A stretch of DNA of 64,000 nt from an uncultured Porphyromonadaceae bacterium. GTDB taxonomy: Bacteria; Bacteroidota; Bacteroidia; Bacteroidales; Muribaculaceae. Both the position numbers and the translations under genes were made by a program. How positions within the stretch are numbered: position 1 is the stretch's first letter; each line of letters opens with the position of its first letter. Below, in pieces: positions 60,267 to 64,000 of this stretch. The notes under the pieces were generated by a model. It made no database searches. It had not been told where the DNA came from and saw nothing but the letters and a program-made list of their open reading frames with translations. The stretch lies in assembly GCA_905202215.1 (NCBI GenBank), contig CAJKRG010000006.1, positions 1 through 64,000 of the forward strand, given 5' to 3'.

Positions 60267-60935
60267 ATGGAAATTTCATTTGAACCCGCTATAAAAGATG
60301 CCGCCCCATTGCTGACGGTGATGTGTGTGGAGGCTGATATTGACAACGGCCCCACTTCCGATACTCTTTGGAGTGAAATATGCGGCTGTGCCGCCGGTAT
60401 CGCATCTTCGACGCCAATGGAGATGGTGCGTCATCGTCCGGCTATAGATGCTACGAGAGCTGTATATAAAACTCTCGGCAAGGATCCCAACCGTTACCGT
60501 CCGAGTGCAGAGGCTCTTTGCCGGCGTGCGGTGAAAGGTCTTGAACTGTATCGAACTCTTACAGTGATTGATCTCATCAATCTTCTGTCTATGGTCACGG
60601 GACATTCGATAGGCGGTTTTGATGCCGACAAAATAGCAGGCGACCGGCTGATTCTCGGTGTCGGTCGTGCCGGAGAGCCATACGAGGCTATAGGACGCGG
60701 TTTGCTGAACATAGAAGGCTTGCCCGTTTATCGCGATACTGTCGGAGGGGTGGGCACTCCGACTTCCGATAATGACCGCACCAAGCTTTCGCCTGACAGC
60801 CGACGGTTGCTTATGACTGTCAATATGTACGGTTCTTCCGAAGTAACGCCTGAGGAAGTAGAGGCTATGGCCAGGCGCCTTCTCACTGATTATGCCGGTT
60901 CTAAGGACATCCATGTCAGATATTACAGACCATGA
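60267..60935 (+). CDS. B3/B4 (PheT tRNA-binding/editing-like) domain protein
   Basis: 222 residues from ATG 60267; the frame runs 18 codons further upstream across the promoter, so the ATG is preferred. The single domain is B3/B4-type as in the beta subunit of phenylalanyl-tRNA synthetase: RPAIDATRAVYKTLGKDPNRYRPSAEAL, RTLTVIDLINLLSMVTGHSIGGFDADKI and the ILGVGRAGEPYEAIGRG segment. Free-standing B3/B4 proteins are thought to edit or bind mischarged tRNA or amino acids. Its stop overlaps the Sua5 start by 4 bases, linking it to tRNA modification. Confidence 0.85.
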   Translation: MEISFEPAIKDAAPLLTVMCVEADIDNGPTSDTLWSEICGCAAGIASSTPMEMVRHRPAIDATRAVYKTLGKDPNRYRPSAEALCRRAVKGLELYRTLTVIDLINLLSMVTGHSIGGFDADKIAGDRLILGVGRAGEPYEAIGRGLLNIEGLPVYRDTVGGVGTPTSDNDRTKLSPDSRRLLMTVNMYGSSEVTPEEVEAMARRLLTDYAGSKDIHVRYYRP

Positions 60936-61558
60936 AAATACTTACCGTATATCCTAATTCCGTGAATCAACGGTATATAGACGAGGCTGTGGATGCCATG
61001 CGCCGAGGCGAGATAATAGTATATCCGACAGATACATTCTATGCTCTCGGTGCTGATGCGCTCAATAACCGCGCCGTCGAACGCCTATGCCGTCTGAAAG
61101 GTATAAATCCCGATAAAAATCTACTGTCGGTAGTTTGCTCAGGACTCTCGCAGGCGGCTGAATATGCCAGGATCGATAATCGCGCTTTTCGTCTGATGAA
61201 GGAAAATCTGCCGGGGGCATTTACGTTCATTTTGCCAGCTGCAAGCACTTTGCCGAAAGTTTTCAAGAGCCGCAAGACGGTTGGCGTACGTGTGCCGGAC
61301 AATGCTATAGCCATGGCTCTTGCCGAAAGTCTCGGCAATCCTGTGATGAGTGCTTCGGTTCCTCTCGGAGACAGTGACGACGCACTTGTCGAGGCTGCCG
61401 ATCCGCGGGCGCTCGGCCTGCGCTATTCAGGCACACCGGAAGTAACTGTGGTAATCGACGGGGGAGACGGCGCTACCGAAGGGAGTACAGTCATAGACTG
61501 TCTTGACAGCTCGTCTCCGGAAATAGTCCGCCAGGGTCTTGGTATTATTGAATTGTGA
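60932..61558 (+). CDS. L-threonylcarbamoyladenylate synthase (Sua5/YrdC/YwlC family)
   Basis: 208 residues. Sua5-YciO-YrdC domain: IIVYPTDTFYALGADALNNRAVERLCRLKGI, then LPGAFTFILPA, VGVRVPDN, VMSASVPLGD. It makes threonylcarbamoyl-AMP from Thr, bicarbonate and ATP for the t6A37 modification of ANN-decoding tRNAs. Length (208) is close to YrdC plus a short C-terminus and much shorter than full Sua5 with its extra domain. Translationally coupled to the B3/B4 gene. YciO-type paralogues of unclear function share the fold, so the assignment is good but not certain. Confidence 0.85.
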   Translation: MKILTVYPNSVNQRYIDEAVDAMRRGEIIVYPTDTFYALGADALNNRAVERLCRLKGINPDKNLLSVVCSGLSQAAEYARIDNRAFRLMKENLPGAFTFILPAASTLPKVFKSRKTVGVRVPDNAIAMALAESLGNPVMSASVPLGDSDDALVEAADPRALGLRYSGTPEVTVVIDGGDGATEGSTVIDCLDSSSPEIVRQGLGIIEL

Positions 61559-61618
61559 AAAATACCGGCACAGCCATCGGGCATGTACCGGCATTGTCGT
61601 ATATTGTTTCAGCCTATA

Positions 61619-62845
61619 TCAGGATTCGGATTTTTGGCAGGCATCTTCGGTTTTTGTTGTCTGCGAGGGATCGAGCATGAGTTCGTAGATCTGGCGGGTG
61701 TCGGCCGGGGTGAGCTTATAGTAGTTACCGAGGGACTCGCCTTTGTTTTCGTGGAGTTTGCGGACGAGGGTGTCGATGTCGGGGTTCTCGATTCCGAGAG
61801 CCTTAAATGTCGATGGCATTCGGAGCATGGCTGTGAAGTAGGCCTTGAGGGAGGCGACAGTCTCGATGGCTGCCGAGCGGTCGTCGGTAACCTCTATCTT
61901 GAAAATGCGTCGTCCGAGCTGTGCGACTTTCGACGGTTTATGATGTGCCATGAACGACATCCATGCCGGCATGACAACGGCGAGCCCGGCACCGTGGGCA
62001 ACCTCGGGATAAAGTGCGCTGATTTCATGCTCCATAGCGTGTGAACTCCAGTCTTCCTGTCTTCCGCAACCGACGAGGCCATTGTGAGCCAAAGTTCCGG
62101 CCCATTCTATATTTGCCCGAGCTTGATAATCGGACGGATCGGCCATGGCTTTGGGGGCTTCGGTCATGAGAGCCATCAGTAATCCTTCAGCAAGGCGGTC
62201 GGTGACTTCGACACGCGAGGTATTCGAGAAATAGCGTTCGAGTATATGGGCCATCATATCGACCACACCTATGGCTGTCTGTTTTGCCGAGAGACTTACA
62301 GTCATTTCTGGATTCATGATGGCGAAACGAGGCTTTAAAATACTGTCGGTGCGTACGCTGATTTTGCGCTTATCGGCCGAACGAGTGATCACGCTGTTGC
62401 CGGATCCTTCGCTGCCCGCGCCGGGTATTGTGAGTATAACGCCGACCGGCAACGCCTCCTCGACGCGGGCCTTCCCTTCAAAGAAATCCCAGAAATCGCC
62501 TTTGTATGGCACGCCTGCGGCGATGGCTTTGGCGGTGTCGATGACCGATCCGCCTCCGACGGCAAGAAGACCATCGACTTTTTTTGCGCGCGCGAGTTTG
62601 ATGCCTTCATAGACAAGTGTGTCTGTCGGATTGGGCTCGACGCCACCCAATTCTACATGTTCTATTCCCAGTGTATTGAGTGAATTGGTAATTCGGTCGA
62701 TGAGTCCGTTTGTTTTGGCATATTTCCTGCCATAGACAATGAGAAGCTTGGCGGCTCCTGTGAGGAATGTCAGCATACCGACTTTTTCCTCGGCACCGCG
62801 TCCGAATTCGAAGAGAGTAGGGGAGTAGTATGAGAAGTTTTCCAT
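61619..62845 (-). CDS. Iron-containing alcohol dehydrogenase (YqhD/BdhA-like)
   Basis: 408 residues. Family III ADH with GGGSVIDTAKAIA near residues 95-107 and the metal-binding region with HGAGLAVVMPAWM and the histidines in DWSSHAMEHEISALYPEVAHGAGLA. NAD(P)H-dependent reduction of aldehydes, as for butanol dehydrogenases and YqhD. Cytoplasmic. Likely serves redox balance or aldehyde detoxification. Monocistronic between Sua5 and a surface protein gene; no clear promoter found. Confidence 0.9.
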   Translation of the reverse strand: MENFSYYSPTLFEFGRGAEEKVGMLTFLTGAAKLLIVYGRKYAKTNGLIDRITNSLNTLGIEHVELGGVEPNPTDTLVYEGIKLARAKKVDGLLAVGGGSVIDTAKAIAAGVPYKGDFWDFFEGKARVEEALPVGVILTIPGAGSEGSGNSVITRSADKRKISVRTDSILKPRFAIMNPEMTVSLSAKQTAIGVVDMMAHILERYFSNTSRVEVTDRLAEGLLMALMTEAPKAMADPSDYQARANIEWAGTLAHNGLVGCGRQEDWSSHAMEHEISALYPEVAHGAGLAVVMPAWMSFMAHHKPSKVAQLGRRIFKIEVTDDRSAAIETVASLKAYFTAMLRMPSTFKALGIENPDIDTLVRKLHENKGESLGNYYKLTPADTRQIYELMLDPSQTTKTEDACQKSES

Positions 62846-62909
62846 AATGCGATGGTAAATCGGAGGAGAGGATTAGTGTATCATTTACATTCTAAACACT
62901 CTGAGGGTG

Positions 62910-64000
62910 TTATTGTTCAGTCTTGCGTAACTCGAGGACATATACGGGCTGGGGTGCCGCATCGGTGGTTCGCTCGCCGTCGCCCTGAGATGCGCATTGT
63001 ACGTAGATATCGAGTTTTTTGTCGGCTGTCCACCGCACGGGGTCTATGCTCGGCTCCCATGCATCGACCGAAAAATCCGTGAGGTCGCTGATTGTCCATT
63101 CCGAATCTTTACCCGAGCGATAGGCGAGGCTGACCCGGCTTTCGCGTTCGGCATCGCGGAATACGAAGTAGACTTCGTCGCCGTCGGCGAGTATCTGCGG
63201 CCGGGCAATAGGAATCATTTTTGTGCCGCCGCCTGAGAGTGAAAAGGGTGTTTTGCGTTTGCCGACTGTGCTCATGCTCCAGTGTTCGCCGTCGTGATTT
63301 ATGAGGCGATATTGCGGAACGGAATCGTTCTGTTCGCGCCAGTATGTTGCGATAAGGGGATTGCCTTTGCTGTCGGCTGTCATCGATGTCTGATTGATGA
63401 GTTCGGAGTTTTGCGGTACGGGCCAGGCAATCTCGGCTTCGTCTGCTGTTATAGGGAGGGTATAGGGTGTGCCGTCGCTACGTTCCCATGTAATGCCGCC
63501 GTCACGCGAGCGTGCATAGCACAGATCGTGATTAGTTTCCACCAGTCCTGATTCGCGCCATACCCACGACAAGTGGATTGTTCCCTGTCGGTCGGCGGTC
63601 ATCTGCCAGTAGGCGTTGCGGTCGCCTTCGCCGTCGAGAAGGACGGTGTGGACACGGCTCCATGATTTTGTCTTAGGATTATATCGGTTAAGTACCATAT
63701 TGCCGCCGCCGGAGAATCCGGACCGGTATGCGAACATCAGAGTTCCATCGGGCAGAAGATGAAATTCGGGATAAGTGACATCGGTTTCGTTTTCGCCTGT
63801 CATTGCCTCGAGGGGACCGAGAGTCAGCGATCCGGGGGCGATACTGTGGGCGTAGTGGAGTGAATCGCCATGATGATCGAAAGCCGCATGGATATATCCT
63901 TCGCCATCAACTCCGATAGATATCACATTATGAGCGTCCGTTACTTTACCTTTATACGGAGAGCGTTCGATGGTCCATGTGTCGGTGTCGTGGGGTCGCG
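62910..64000 (-). CDS. BNR_4-type repeat protein, 5' end beyond the window (partial)
   Basis: The frame stays open to the window end; its 5' part lies to the right. About 363 residues are visible. Features: GKVTDAHNVISIGVDGEGYIHAAFDHH, NETDVTYPEFHLLPDGTLMFAYRSGFSGGGN, LSWVWRESGLVETNHDLCYARSRDGGITWE and IARPQILADGDEVYFVFRDAE. These fit the BNR_4 family of sialidase-like six-bladed propellers often found beside polysaccharide lyases and hydrolases. Possibly a polysaccharide lyase or hydrolase of gut plant or algal glycans; the activity cannot be told from this part. Confidence 0.78.
   Translation of the reverse strand, partial: RPHDTDTWTIERSPYKGKVTDAHNVISIGVDGEGYIHAAFDHHGDSLHYAHSIAPGSLTLGPLEAMTGENETDVTYPEFHLLPDGTLMFAYRSGFSGGGNMVLNRYNPKTKSWSRVHTVLLDGEGDRNAYWQMTADRQGTIHLSWVWRESGLVETNHDLCYARSRDGGITWERSDGTPYTLPITADEAEIAWPVPQNSELINQTSMTADSKGNPLIATYWREQNDSVPQYRLINHDGEHWSMSTVGKRKTPFSLSGGGTKMIPIARPQILADGDEVYFVFRDAERESRVSLAYRSGKDSEWTISDLTDFSVDAWEPSIDPVRWTADKKLDIYVQCASQGDGERTTDAAPQPVYVLELRKTEQ

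Noticed and set aside
61560..61618. Terminator after Sua5
   Set aside because: TACCGGCA occurs twice as a direct repeat, not as a clean inverted repeat with T-run; I could not support a hairpin.

Overview
The window looks like a chromosomal segment of a gut Bacteroidota bacterium, most likely order Bacteroidales and probably family Muribaculaceae. The family call is an inference; the order is well supported. The signs are: about twenty Bacteroidota-type -7 boxes (TAnnTTTG, several with a TTTG 19-20 bp upstream); Bacteroidota-restricted families (DUF4301, DUF4974, OstA-like, NigD-like, STN/CarboxypepD_reg receptors); glycan cassettes with GH92, GH130 and GH5; and short C-terminal tails of the PGiYIvrqGnKv..K type. 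Where an ATG sits just downstream of a promoter or terminator, I shortened the longest open frame to that ATG.

Layout. 1-441: 3' end of a 23S rRNA gene and a 5S rRNA gene. 448-9000: housekeeping and envelope genes (fabG, plsC, priA, a sugar MFS transporter, lipoproteins). 9092-13557: an operon with an alpha/beta hydrolase, a membrane-anchored MurF-like ligase, a D-Ala-D-Ala ligase and a PHP phosphatase. 13581-16795: a TPR protein, lgt and an alanine/glycine symporter. 16840-20526: an ECF sigma / short DUF4974 anti-sigma / STN-receptor trio. 20583-25409: DUF4301, gmk, nadD, a DUF5063-type gene and an M18 aminopeptidase, mostly translationally coupled. 25410-33620: TlpA-like oxidoreductase, guaA, an SGNH hydrolase with a small membrane protein, PBP1A and menA. 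33732-38539: a mannan locus with an AraC regulator, a GH5_8 mannanase and a multi-module probable glycan-binding protein, followed by a long palindromic repeat. 38807-44945: M16 peptidase, OstA-like protein and SurA-like PPIase. 45077-50744: LEA-like protein, a small barrel, and a GH92-MFS-GH130 cassette of N-glycan/mannose type. 51272-53662: sigma, anti-sigma, CpxP-like sensor and an FNT channel. 53665-56096: an ECF sigma factor fused to an inner-membrane helix and an outer-membrane-type beta-barrel, followed by a NigD-like lipoprotein. 56114-64000: metallophosphoesterase-PQQ fusion, small membrane protein, LRR protein, B3/B4 protein with Sua5, iron alcohol dehydrogenase and a BNR_4-type protein cut by the window end.

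The most unusual object is the 515-residue gene at 53742-55289. It joins a complete ECF sigma factor (region 2 and region 4) through one transmembrane helix and a periplasmic linker to a beta-barrel, which suggests one-protein signalling from the outer membrane to RNA polymerase. Also worth attention: five tandem copies of an undescribed module beside a mannanase; a UDP-sugar-pyrophosphorylase-like signature in DUF4301; a membrane-tethered Mur ligase with a non-standard Ddl; and several genes whose -7 box lies so close to the ATG that their mRNAs may be leaderless.
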